A stretch of DNA of 44,907 bases from Candidatus Saccharimonadota bacterium. Lineage in GTDB: Bacteria > Patescibacteriota > Saccharimonadia > Saccharimonadales > UBA4665. The stretch spans positions 1 through 44,907 of the forward strand of contig JACMNI010000026.1 in the NCBI GenBank assembly GCA_014378615.1, read 5' to 3'. The position numbers were made by a program, and so were the translations under genes. A model generated the notes under the pieces. That model was given only the letters and a program-made list of their open reading frames with translations, was not told the DNA's origin and made no database searches. Within the stretch, counting starts at the first letter, position 1. Each line of letters opens with the position of its first letter. Below are positions 37,080 through 44,907 of this stretch, one piece after another.

Positions 37080-37727
37080 TTAATGCGCTTGGACATCAAG
37101 CACAACTGGCTCACCCGTTCTGAGCGGCACGAACGTTATATCGTTATGGGCAAACAATGGCTCGAGCTGGTCGTACATTTGCAGGCGAGCTTCATCGCGC
37201 AAATGCCAGTCGTGAATCGGCAAAATGTACGCCGGTTTTAATTCCAATGCCAAATTGACAGCCTTGATGGTACTGCCCCATGGGCCGGTAACCGGTAGCG
37301 CCAACACGGCTTTAGTCTCCGTGAAACTATGACTGTCACCTGGGTGCGTGAGCAAATCTATATAATGGACACCGATTTCTTCGGGCTGCGGGTACAAGGG
37401 TGCTACACTTTCGTGCGGTGAGTCAAAGAATATAATGCCGTCGCTTGGCTCACTGACCGCCGTGATATCCTCTTTCTCTAATTGGTCCACTACTTCTGGC
37501 GGGGCGGTAATACGTACCGTCGGAAATTTGGCTACTAGTTGTTGCATAAGCTTGATACTTAGATGGTCGCCGTGGCCATGGGTAATAATAATGTCGTCTA
37601 GGAACTCTAAATCGTCGACGTTTAGGGCGGCTTCGCTCATCATGCCCGGATCAAACAGCGCTGTCCGATTGAGTGGCCCGGGCATTTCCACTAACAAGCA
37701 AGAGTGCTCAAACTTAGTTATTTTCAT
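37080..37727 (-). CDS. MBL-fold metallo-hydrolase (start at internal MKITKFEHSC)
   Basis: MKITKFEHSCLLVE...IIITHGHGDHLSIKLMQQL...HPGDSHSF...ILPIHDWHL. Confidence 0.85.
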   Translation of the reverse strand: MKITKFEHSCLLVEMPGPLNRTALFDPGMMSEAALNVDDLEFLDDIIITHGHGDHLSIKLMQQLVAKFPTVRITAPPEVVDQLEKEDITAVSEPSDGIIFFDSPHESVAPLYPQPEEIGVHYIDLLTHPGDSHSFTETKAVLALPVTGPWGSTIKAVNLALELKPAYILPIHDWHLRDEARLQMYDQLEPLFAHNDITFVPLRTGEPVVLDVQAH

Positions 37728-37804
37728 GTTTGTAATCTCCGTTCGTTGTCTTAGGATCATAGCAGTGACACCAAGGTCGAGCTGTAATATAACCGACAAC
37801 GCGG

Positions 37805-38392
37805 CTATTTTTTCTTATGATCGCGGTACGCTAGCAAGCGGCGCTTTTGATCTAGGCGCACAATTTTATCTTCAAATGGCTTTAACAGACTTGAATACTG
37901 CCAATTCGGCGTCAGAATATTAGCCAGTTTTTTCTGTTCTAGTAAATATTCGGCCAGGCTAAAGAAATCACCGTCACCCGAAACTATGATGGCTTGATCG
38001 TAATTCGGCATTTCTTTCATGGCATATAGTACCAGCTCGGCGTCAACGTTGCCTTTAATGGTCGGTTTTTCTTTTTCCTTTGGCTCTTTGGAGTCCTTAT
38101 CAGCAGTTTTGTTTGCCGCCTCCCCTTCCACTGGGTCTTGGTGCATGGCGCTGACATCTACCGTTGGCTTTAGAACAATAAGGTAACCTAATTCGTGCAT
38201 ATGTTCGTAGAGTGACTCGTTATCGCTCATATAGCCGATAAACAAATAGGCGTGCGTGACATTGTAGGTATCGCGGAGGTATTCGCGGAATTTTCGCCAA
38301 TCCAACTTCCAACCCATCCGCTGGGTACCGAGGTTCAAATTCTGACTGTCAACAAAGGCATAGGTTATCGGTTTGGTAGCGCGTCGTCTCAT
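37805..38392 (-). CDS. NYN-domain (PIN-like) protein with Lys/Glu-rich insertion
   Basis: YAFVDSQNLNLGTQRMGWKLDWRKFREYL...VDAELVLYAMKEMPNYDQAIIVSGDGDFFSLAEYLLEQKKL; start set at MRRR by a TACACT box 8 nt upstream. Confidence 0.85.
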   Translation of the reverse strand: MRRRATKPITYAFVDSQNLNLGTQRMGWKLDWRKFREYLRDTYNVTHAYLFIGYMSDNESLYEHMHELGYLIVLKPTVDVSAMHQDPVEGEAANKTADKDSKEPKEKEKPTIKGNVDAELVLYAMKEMPNYDQAIIVSGDGDFFSLAEYLLEQKKLANILTPNWQYSSLLKPFEDKIVRLDQKRRLLAYRDHKKK

Positions 38393-38422
38393 TTGCTTCA
38401 AGTGTAGCAAGAACTCGCGCAG

Positions 38423-38980
38423 TTACACCATAGGCTTGTAGATTTTGAGTCGGTTCGTATATCCGGTTACGCGGTATGGCTTTAAGCGGTATGCCTGCAA
38501 TCGGCGAATCTCCCGAGTTAAGCAATACGTTAGTGGTAGGTAGACGCATATTACTAAACCAGTTGGCGAGCGCACTATACGGTTAGCGGTGCCAAGATGG
38601 GGTAAAACAGCAAACGTACGCCCGACAACTTGACTATCAGAAATGGCTGTATCGGCGGTGGGGTTGTGGTCGCCCTTAACGATTATTCGCTGAGGGCCAG
38701 TGTTGATGGCAATAATCCTATGGCTGATCAACGTCGTCTGCCCCACGGGTCGATAACTCACTATATCGCCGAGGGCTAAGCTCTTGGCGCTCACTGGCTG
38801 GACAACTACGGCATCGCCTACCTTCAATGAAGGCGACATACTGCCGGTTTGCACGCCCATTATCCTAATGTGGTGATGATGGATGGTCCAACTTATTAGC
38901 ACAAGTAAGGTGCTCAGGCCTAGCAATACCGAGATCGCTAGGCCCTGAAGAAACCAGAGGACTGATTTCTGAAGCCGCAT
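38423..38980 (-). CDS. SipW/ER-type signal peptidase I (Ser/His)
   Basis: MGVQTGSMSPSLKVGDAVVV; TLISHRIIAI; IVKGDHNPTAD; TM segments at both ends. Confidence 0.87.
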   Translation of the reverse strand: MRLQKSVLWFLQGLAISVLLGLSTLLVLISWTIHHHHIRIMGVQTGSMSPSLKVGDAVVVQPVSAKSLALGDIVSYRPVGQTTLISHRIIAINTGPQRIIVKGDHNPTADTAISDSQVVGRTFAVLPHLGTANRIVRSPTGLVICVYLPLTYCLTREIRRLQAYRLKPYRVTGYTNRLKIYKPMV

Positions 38981-39558
38981 TAGTTAACCGCATTACCCGT
39001 TACGGTGAAATCGATAGCGCCAATTGAAGCCGCTGGCCCGCTAAAAGCGTCGGTTGTCATAGAGACTTGCAATGTAAAGGGGTGTACTTGCTGCTGAAAC
39101 AAAACGGGTAGGATTGAAACTATGGCGCCGCCAGTAGCATTACTGTCGATGAGCGACTGCAATGAAAAGGTTTGGGCCTGGCCGCTAGCAGTCGACGTTA
39201 GCACGACACTAACCTTAGCCAGATCAACCCCGTCGGGATTAGTTGGCGTACTGCTGACTCCGAGTTTGATTGATAGTGGCGTACCGCCGGCATTCTTTAG
39301 ATATACAGGGTATCCTGGGCTGGGGGATAATGTACCACCAGGGATAACGTTCATGAAGGCTAGCCCAGACTGGGTATTTGAAAAGGTAGTGCCATCGCGG
39401 CTTACTACCAAATTTGCGGTAGCCGTCTGAATGGTGCTGCCGGTGAATTTTGATTGCCCTTGCAGCGCCGCGTAGGTTACGCCACTAAGTATTCCGAGAA
39501 GTAGCGCGATAAAGAGCGTTCCCCGAGCAATTGGATTAATAAATATTCGACGTTGCAT
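38980..39558 (-). CDS. TasA/camelysin-like exported protein, predicted SipW substrate
   Basis: GTLFIALLLGILSGVTYAALQGQSKFTGSTIQTATANLVVS...LAFMNVIPGGTLSPSPGYPVYLKNAGGTPLSIKLGV; overlaps signal peptidase gene; SD aaggag. Confidence 0.7.
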   Translation of the reverse strand: MQRRIFINPIARGTLFIALLLGILSGVTYAALQGQSKFTGSTIQTATANLVVSRDGTTFSNTQSGLAFMNVIPGGTLSPSPGYPVYLKNAGGTPLSIKLGVSSTPTNPDGVDLAKVSVVLTSTASGQAQTFSLQSLIDSNATGGAIVSILPVLFQQQVHPFTLQVSMTTDAFSGPAASIGAIDFTVTGNAVN

Positions 39559-39716
39559 ACTGACTCCTTAGTTAAGTAGTCGTAGCATGGCAGCGGCCAG
39601 AATCTAGGTCAAAAGTTTACTGCAGGAAGTTAATAATTGGGCTATGTCGGCATTTCCCCAGTGATTTAACTAATCTGTTAAGTAAGCGTTAGCGACGATT
39701 AGCAGCAGTTAAGATT

Positions 39717-41243
39717 CTAAGCAGCGTATTCGGCGGTGATAGCTAATATATCGGCGCCGTAGGTTTCGGCTTTTTTAGGACCAAAACCAGGCGTACCCAG
39801 TAATTGTCCTGGTGTTTGGGGCGGCGTCGCCGCTAGAGCCACCAGCGTAGTGTTATGGGCTATCATAAACGGCGCCACGCCGTCGGCTTTGGCCCGCCGC
39901 AGGCGCCAATCTTTGAGTTTTTCGAACAGTTCGTCATTTATTTCGACGACTACTTCCCCGCTGGCAGTTAGCTGTTCGTCGTCGATATCGTTGACGGTTT
40001 TAGCAATGTCGGCCGATGCCTGGCGTAGGGCTGCATCGAAGCTGAATATTTCGGGGTGCATGGTAAAAGCGACGCGGTTAACGCCTTGCAAGTACAGGCC
40101 GTCTAGTGAGCGTACCCGCGATAAGGCCACATAGCCCATGCCCGGTGTGAAGGCTTTGCTGAGGTCGACTTCGGCGGCGTCAAGGCTCATACCCTGACTT
40201 TTGTGGATAGTAATGGCCCAGGCGAGTCTCAAGGGTAACTGCGATACTTCGGCTTTCACTTTCCCGTCTTCGTTGACACTCCAGCTATGTGGTTCAACAT
40301 AAATAGTTCGCCCGGTTAACAATTCTACAATGGGCTTTTCGCCGCTGAAGCCAACTACGGTACCGCGGCTGCCGTTTACGAAACCCTCGGCAAAATTATT
40401 GGCCACAAACATTACCTCGGCGCCGACTTTAAGCTCCAATTTTTCCGGCGCGAGGACACTCTTCGTCAAGGCTTCAATGCGGGCTTTACTGCCCTTAGTG
40501 TCCATCTTAAATGTCTTACCCTTCGTAGTCAGTGCACTGAGGTGTTGCAGATTAATGCCTTCCACGTCGACGTTGTGGGCGTACAAACGAGTCAGCACCA
40601 TGTCGGCTGGCGGTTTTTTGCCCATGCGTTCACCGACTATCATGCGGTGTTCGTCTTCTAAAGAATTGGAACGCATGGCTTCGAGTAAGTTAAGCAATCC
40701 GTCATGGCCTTCCTGACGGTGCTGCTCGGTGATGTAACATATTTTCGGATTGAGCTCGGCCCAGGCTTCGGAGGCATAGACAAAGTCAATTAGGCCGGGA
40801 CCGCGAGTTACTGGCGGCAACTGGAATAGATCGCCGACTAAAATTACCTGTAGGCCGCCAAATGGTGCCGGACTTTTACGCAGAATTTTGGCTGTCTGAT
40901 TGAGCATATTGAGTCGGGCACCGTGCAGCATCGACACTTCGTCAATTACCAATACATCAGTCGCGTTGTAGCGTTTAATTAATTTATCATTACCTTCTAG
41001 CCATTTTTCGTCATCGCTCGTTAAAAAGTCACGAATGCCGAGCCCGGACCAGGCGTGAATTGTTGTACCCCCAAGGTGGGTGGCGGCGATGCCGGTACTA
41101 GCCGTAACAGCCACTTTCTTACCGGCCCGCATCGCCCGTCCAACGAACTCATTTAAGACATACGTCTTACCCGCACCGGGTGCGCCCGTTAAGAAGACAT
41201 TACTGCCCCCCATCATTACCGCTAACGCCTGCTTTTGCCTCAT
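39717..41243 (-). CDS. PIF1-like SF1 helicase with C-terminal HRDC domain
   Basis: VFLTGAPGAGKTYVLNEF; ASTGIAATHLGGTTIHAWSG; VLVIDEVSMLHG; WAITIHKSQGMSLDAAEVDLSKAFTPGMGYVALSRVRSLDGL; HRDC-like tail. Confidence 0.93.
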   Translation of the reverse strand: MRQKQALAVMMGGSNVFLTGAPGAGKTYVLNEFVGRAMRAGKKVAVTASTGIAATHLGGTTIHAWSGLGIRDFLTSDDEKWLEGNDKLIKRYNATDVLVIDEVSMLHGARLNMLNQTAKILRKSPAPFGGLQVILVGDLFQLPPVTRGPGLIDFVYASEAWAELNPKICYITEQHRQEGHDGLLNLLEAMRSNSLEDEHRMIVGERMGKKPPADMVLTRLYAHNVDVEGINLQHLSALTTKGKTFKMDTKGSKARIEALTKSVLAPEKLELKVGAEVMFVANNFAEGFVNGSRGTVVGFSGEKPIVELLTGRTIYVEPHSWSVNEDGKVKAEVSQLPLRLAWAITIHKSQGMSLDAAEVDLSKAFTPGMGYVALSRVRSLDGLYLQGVNRVAFTMHPEIFSFDAALRQASADIAKTVNDIDDEQLTASGEVVVEINDELFEKLKDWRLRRAKADGVAPFMIAHNTTLVALAATPPQTPGQLLGTPGFGPKKAETYGADILAITAEYAA

Positions 41244-41253
41244 AGAATTCGAA

Positions 41254-42333
41254 TTATAGCACTTCTTTAAGTAGCTTGGTTTCTTCGTCTTCTTCGGGCT
41301 TTAGTAGTTTCTTTTTAATGATTTCGTAGCGCTGCCCTGTTAAGGCCGATTCGTGATAGTCGTCGTTCATCAAATTAATGAACTTAGCCAGATCTTTATC
41401 GTCCATAATTATGATGGCGCCAGCTTCATCCTGCATTAGTTCAATTTCTAGGTCTTCGGCGTGCTGCAGCAATTCTTCCTGACGTACGGCGCCGGGAACA
41501 ATTTTCTGCAACTTTTTAATTAAGCTCTTTTTATCTTTAATGAGCGTTTGCAGCGTATTGTCGCCGTCAAAACTGAGGCGGAAATTGGCTTCAATTTCGG
41601 CAATCTTAGACCTCGCAATGCTGGCTTCCTTGGCATCATAGCTAAACAACTGCTTAAGTTTAGTTTGGTTAAAGACATATAAATCCTGATCTAGGAGCAG
41701 CAACTGCGGATCGGTTGGGATGCGCACGGCGGCGTCAGCATCAAAGCCCATAAATTTGCCGCTGCGCAGCATCCAGCCGGTTTTGCCGCGCATAATGCTG
41801 CTCTGGGGCAATACTTTAAAGGTGTAGAACGACTTTTTCATCTGGGGGTGGCTGACTTTAGCCATTATTCCCTTTATGCGCTTGAAGTCGTGCTCTTCCT
41901 CAACGAACATTTCAATTTCGCTCGATTGGTGATTGATCCAGTTGAGCGTTTCTTTAAGCTTTTCGACATTATCTAATAAGGTGCGCTGCAACACCTTACT
42001 CTCGGCCTCGGCCTCTTCAAAGCCGCGAACAATGAGGCCTTCGGCGGCGCCATTGAGCACGTACTCCAGCATTTCATCTATAAAGATTGGCTCTAACTGT
42101 TTATTGAGTTCGGCGCCTAGATTTGTTTTGTAGACGACGTAATTTTTATTAATTAAAAATAACTCAATCTTTAGTTCATCTTTGAACTGTACTAAGTTAT
42201 TAGCCCACGCGAAGACGTCACTCTCCTGATAATTTTTGGCGGCCGCACTGGGGGCTAAAATGTCAGCTGGCAATTCGTTAGCCTCGATACGTTCGGATTC
42301 GGGCACTTCTAAAACTGCGCTATCGGTATCCAT
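41254..42333 (-). CDS. DUF4868 (Kiwa KwaB-like) protein
   Basis: IMRGKTGWMLRSGKFMGFDADAAVRIPTDPQLLLLDQDLYVFNQTKLKQLFSYDAKEASIARSKIAEIE has the DUF4868 layout; 10 bp from the helicase gene. Confidence 0.6.
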   Translation of the reverse strand: MDTDSAVLEVPESERIEANELPADILAPSAAAKNYQESDVFAWANNLVQFKDELKIELFLINKNYVVYKTNLGAELNKQLEPIFIDEMLEYVLNGAAEGLIVRGFEEAEAESKVLQRTLLDNVEKLKETLNWINHQSSEIEMFVEEEHDFKRIKGIMAKVSHPQMKKSFYTFKVLPQSSIMRGKTGWMLRSGKFMGFDADAAVRIPTDPQLLLLDQDLYVFNQTKLKQLFSYDAKEASIARSKIAEIEANFRLSFDGDNTLQTLIKDKKSLIKKLQKIVPGAVRQEELLQHAEDLEIELMQDEAGAIIIMDDKDLAKFINLMNDDYHESALTGQRYEIIKKKLLKPEEDEETKLLKEVL

Positions 42334-42426
42334 GTAGTCTCCATTAAATTAGGTTTTTGGTTTTTGTTTAGTACTGCCTATTGTACTCGAGCTTTCGTCA
42401 AAAATCTGCTGTAAAATCTGCCGCTC

Positions 42427-43209
42427 CTAAGTAAACCGTAATGGTACCATCATACTCCGACTAAAAACGGGGAAATTAGGGCGCGAGCGAACGTCATCAT
42501 AGGTGTACCCATGGCCCCTGAATTTTTTCATTTGTTCCGGCTGGGCTATACGATTATCGATCAGCCATCGGGCAAAGACACCGCGCATTATTTTGCTGTA
42601 AATGGGCACGACGCCAACTGTACCGTTTGGCTTAGTGTCCATAAACACCGGCGTCACTACCGGCAGTTTTAGTCCTGTCAGCACCGGCCTGGCGTACTCA
42701 TCGGAGCAGCAATTGCACAGCCAATCGGCACAACGCGATTGCACGTACTCCATCAGACTGTCGCGCCAGAAATCATATAGATTGCGACGGTGGCCCACAG
42801 GCAGTGCTGCTTTCATTTCTAAGCGATAATTTTGTACGCCGTCGTACGGTCGTAGTAAGCCATAGAGTCCGCTCGCTATAATCAGGTGCTGTTCAGCCCA
42901 ATCGGCGTCCTCCCGCGACATAGTGCTCGCTTGTAAACCTTTGTACACGTCACCGGTGTATGCCCGCAGCGCCGGTTTACCTGGAGCATCGACATTCCAA
43001 AGGCGGTAGTACTCTTGCACCGTCTTAGCCAAGGGCTTACTGACGCCCATCAGCTTCATAGTTTTGGTCGTGCTAAGTGTTCGCACCTTAGTAGCAATTT
43101 TGACGGCCTGATCTATAAATAATGGCTCTGTTGGGATAATTGGCCATGGGCAGGGTGAGTGGGTGTCCATGGTTTTAGACGGCGCTAATAATATAACAAC
43201 TGAGCTCAT
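42427..43209 (-). CDS. yaaA: YaaA family (UPF0246) protein
   Basis: VILLAPSKTMD...MGVSKPLAKTVQEYYRLW...PALRAYTGDVYKGLQA...LIIASGLYGLLRPYDGVQNYRLEMK. Confidence 0.9.
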   Translation of the reverse strand: MSSVVILLAPSKTMDTHSPCPWPIIPTEPLFIDQAVKIATKVRTLSTTKTMKLMGVSKPLAKTVQEYYRLWNVDAPGKPALRAYTGDVYKGLQASTMSREDADWAEQHLIIASGLYGLLRPYDGVQNYRLEMKAALPVGHRRNLYDFWRDSLMEYVQSRCADWLCNCCSDEYARPVLTGLKLPVVTPVFMDTKPNGTVGVVPIYSKIMRGVFARWLIDNRIAQPEQMKKFRGHGYTYDDVRSRPNFPVFSRSMMVPLRFT

Positions 43210-43631
43210 TTTTTGGCGAGTTGCTGTTTACGGGCTTCATTGGCCCATAGATCGGCCAGTTCATTGCCAGGGTCGTTATTATGCCCTCGAACCCACGTAA
43301 GTTTAGCCTTAGAGGCTTTATACAGCGGACAGATTTCTTTAACGATATCTAAGTTCTTGATCTCGCCACCCTTTTTCTTCCAGCCGTTTTTTTCCCATGG
43401 TAACGACCAAATGGTTATAACTTTAATCCAGAATTCGCTATCGCTAAAAATCTCACACGGGGCGCCATTAGCGTCTTTGAGGGCAGCAATGATAGCCAGT
43501 CCTTCCATACGAATATTGGTCGTCGGAAATGGCTCGCCGCCGAGTACAGCCGGCTCCATGTTTTTAATGACTGAAAAGCCACCAGTTCCCGGATTTGGAT
43601 CGCAGCTGCCGTCCGTGTAGTAGGTTATCAT
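43206..43631 (-). CDS. rnhA: Ribonuclease HI
   Basis: ITYYTDGSCDPNPGTGGFSVIK...RMEGLAIIAALKD...IFSDSEFWIKVI...LTWVRGHNNDPGNELADLWANEA. Confidence 0.93.
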   Translation of the reverse strand: MITYYTDGSCDPNPGTGGFSVIKNMEPAVLGGEPFPTTNIRMEGLAIIAALKDANGAPCEIFSDSEFWIKVITIWSLPWEKNGWKKKGGEIKNLDIVKEICPLYKASKAKLTWVRGHNNDPGNELADLWANEARKQQLAKK

Positions 43632-43722
43632 CTGCCCTCTTTTAGTTCTTTAATCACTTAATCATACCATCAGTTTGGATTGCATTTCGGTAATGGTTAA
43701 ACTTGCAATAAAATGTTCTGAA

Positions 43723-43844
43723 ATAACAGGGGCTATATATAGCGTCACGCCTCCAAGTATTGACACTAGATTTTAATCTAAGTATGCTTAAGATTGTGTG
43801 TTTTTTCTATGAGAGTGGATAAACACCGTGCCTACCCCTGTTAT
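43723..43844. repeat. 10-bp inverted repeat flanking the rpf-like promoter
   Basis: ATAACAGGGG (43723-43732) / CCCCTGTTAT (43835-43844). Confidence 0.75.
43760..43788 (+). promoter_or_regulatory. Promoter of the LysM-Rpf gene with a dyad in its spacer
   Basis: TTGACA (43760-43765), 17-nt spacer CTAGATTTTAATCTAAG, TATGCT (43783-43788); spacer contains TAGATT-tt-AATCTA. Confidence 0.7.
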
Positions 43845-43909
43845 CTCAATACAAACAATAGAAAATATTAATGCATTTTGGATAACGATCTGGGGAATAA
43901 GGAGGGTAA

Positions 43910-44584
43910 ATGAAAAGATTATTATTAACCGCGGCCGCTGTTGTGTCGACGCTAATTTCTACTGGTGGTTTAGCCAGTGCGAGCGCACCTAATAAGCACC
44001 CGATTAAGAAAGCGGCAGCAATTACGGCGCCAGCTGAGCCGGCACCTAAAATGGTCAATGTCCAAGACGGCGACTATCTTAGCAAGATTGCCGACGAACA
44101 GAATACTACGTACTTACGTTTGTATTATGCTAATACAGCCATTGCCAACCCAGACCTGATATTCCCTGGTGATGCTGTCCGTGTTCCAGAACCAACCGAA
44201 ACTTTGGCTGCTCGTGAGTTGCCAGTTACGGCGCCAGTTGCTGTGCAAGAAAAAGTTGCAGCTGACCCGACGGTTGACACCCAGCCGGCAGCAGCAGTCG
44301 CGCCCCGCGCAACGCAGCGTCAAGCCGTTGCAGCCCCAGCAGTAGCTGGTGGTAGCGTTTGGGATAAGTTAGCAGCCTGCGAAAGCGGTGGCAACTGGGC
44401 TATAAACACCGGCAACGGTTTTTATGGTGGACTGCAGTTTACTACCTCTAGCTGGGCCGCCGTTGGTGGATCTGGATTACCAAGTAACGCCAGCCGCGAA
44501 GAGCAAATTGCTCGCGCAACCACATTGCAGTCTATGCAAGGATGGGGCGCCTGGCCCGCCTGTAGCGCAAAGCTCGGTTTATAG
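43910..44584 (+). CDS. Secreted LysM plus resuscitation-promoting-factor-like transglycosylase
   Basis: Signal peptide; Lys[44 protein letters not shown]; Rpf-like [40 protein letters not shown] aaggaggg. Confidence 0.9.
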   Translation: MKRLLLTAAAVVSTLISTGGLASASAPNKHPIKKAAAITAPAEPAPKMVNVQDGDYLSKIADEQNTTYLRLYYANTAIANPDLIFPGDAVRVPEPTETLAARELPVTAPVAVQEKVAADPTVDTQPAAAVAPRATQRQAVAAPAVAGGSVWDKLAACESGGNWAINTGNGFYGGLQFTTSSWAAVGGSGLPSNASREEQIARATTLQSMQGWGAWPACSAKLGL

Positions 44585-44601
44585 AGCCCAGCCTACACAA
44601 T

Positions 44602-44631
44602 AAAAAGAGCCGGTTGATCCCGGCTCTTTTT
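44602..44631. terminator. Bidirectional terminator between the rpf-like gene and glyS
   Basis: AAAAAGAGCCGG-ttgatc-CCGGCTCTTTTT with T/A tracts on both sides. Confidence 0.9.
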
Positions 44632-44658
44632 ATTTGAAAAACGTATATAGGTTAGTGG

Positions 44659-44907
44659 CTAAAAGATTAAATGCTCTCGTAGATCTTCTATACTAACACG
44701 TGTCTGCTCCGTGGTATCACGGTTGCGAATGGTAACGGTATTAGGATTGTCACCTTCAATAGTGTCAAAATCAATCACAACACAGTACGGCGTACCTATC
44801 TCGTCCTGACGACGATAGCGCTTACCAATGTTGCCGTTATCGTCCCACATGACGTTGCCATACTCTTTCTTCAGCGCGCCATAGACTTCCCTAGCTTTGG
44901 CAACCAG
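44659..44907 (-). CDS. glyS: Glycyl-tRNA synthetase, C-terminal end (5' truncated by window)
   Basis: LVAKAREVYGALKKEYGNVMWDDNGNIGKRYRRQDEIGTPYCVVIDFDTIEGDNPNTVTIRNRDTTEQTRVSIEDLREHL, class II anticodon-binding domain. Confidence 0.88.
   Translation of the reverse strand: MVAKAREVYGALKKEYGNVMWDDNGNIGKRYRRQDEIGTPYCVVIDFDTIEGDNPNTVTIRNRDTTEQTRVSIEDLREHLIF

Noticed and set aside
43690-43909. ydaO (c-di-AMP) riboswitch upstream of the rpf-like gene, as in some Actinobacteria
   Set aside because: No matching conserved core seen; the inverted repeat spans a promoter and so is not a leader aptamer.
1-44907. CRISPR arrays, transposases, integrases or prophage genes
   Set aside because: No regularly spaced repeats and no mobile-element proteins among the ORFs; only the tRNA-end repeat hints at past integration.

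Overview
This 44.9 kb window looks like a chromosomal segment of a Patescibacteria/CPR genome, most likely Saccharibacteria-like. That placement is inferred from gene content; TGA is used as a stop (e.g. the ATGA overlap of the umuD-like and umuC genes). Genes up to about 25.8 kb are mostly on + and genes from 26.5 to 43.6 kb are almost all on -, so the two arms converge on an AT-rich, ORF-poor gap of about 0.77 kb. Main contents: (i) a DUF3048 tail, a histidine kinase and an orphan receiver; (ii) a translesion-synthesis cassette with a UmuD-like protein that has lost its Ser/Lys dyad; (iii) a copper cluster (CsoR-type repressor with operator, cupredoxin, Cu+ P-type ATPase, DUF305 protein); (iv) tRNA-Glu(CTC) with a displaced 19-nt copy of its 3' end; (v) a second kinase and a receiver with a ~310-aa Pro/Ala-rich tail; (vi) housekeeping genes (rluB-like, der, pth, dprA, topA); (vii) a contracted dcw cluster in canonical order but without any Mur ligase (mraZ-rsmH-ftsL-ftsI-mraY-ftsW-murG-ftsQ); (viii) a SipW-type signal peptidase with a TasA/camelysin-like exported protein; (ix) a DUF4868 (KwaB-like) protein next to a PIF1-HRDC helicase; (x) yaaA, rnhA, a LysM-Rpf-like protein and the end of glyS. 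The strongest candidates for something undescribed are a ~370-nt structured RNA gene on the minus strand (about 19,925-20,298) with its own promoter and terminator, the KwaB-like/PIF1 pair, and the degenerate-UmuD cassette. A -10 hexamer placed 6-8 nt before the start codon recurs at many genes and suggests widespread leaderless transcription. All family calls are by reading motifs; no searches were run.
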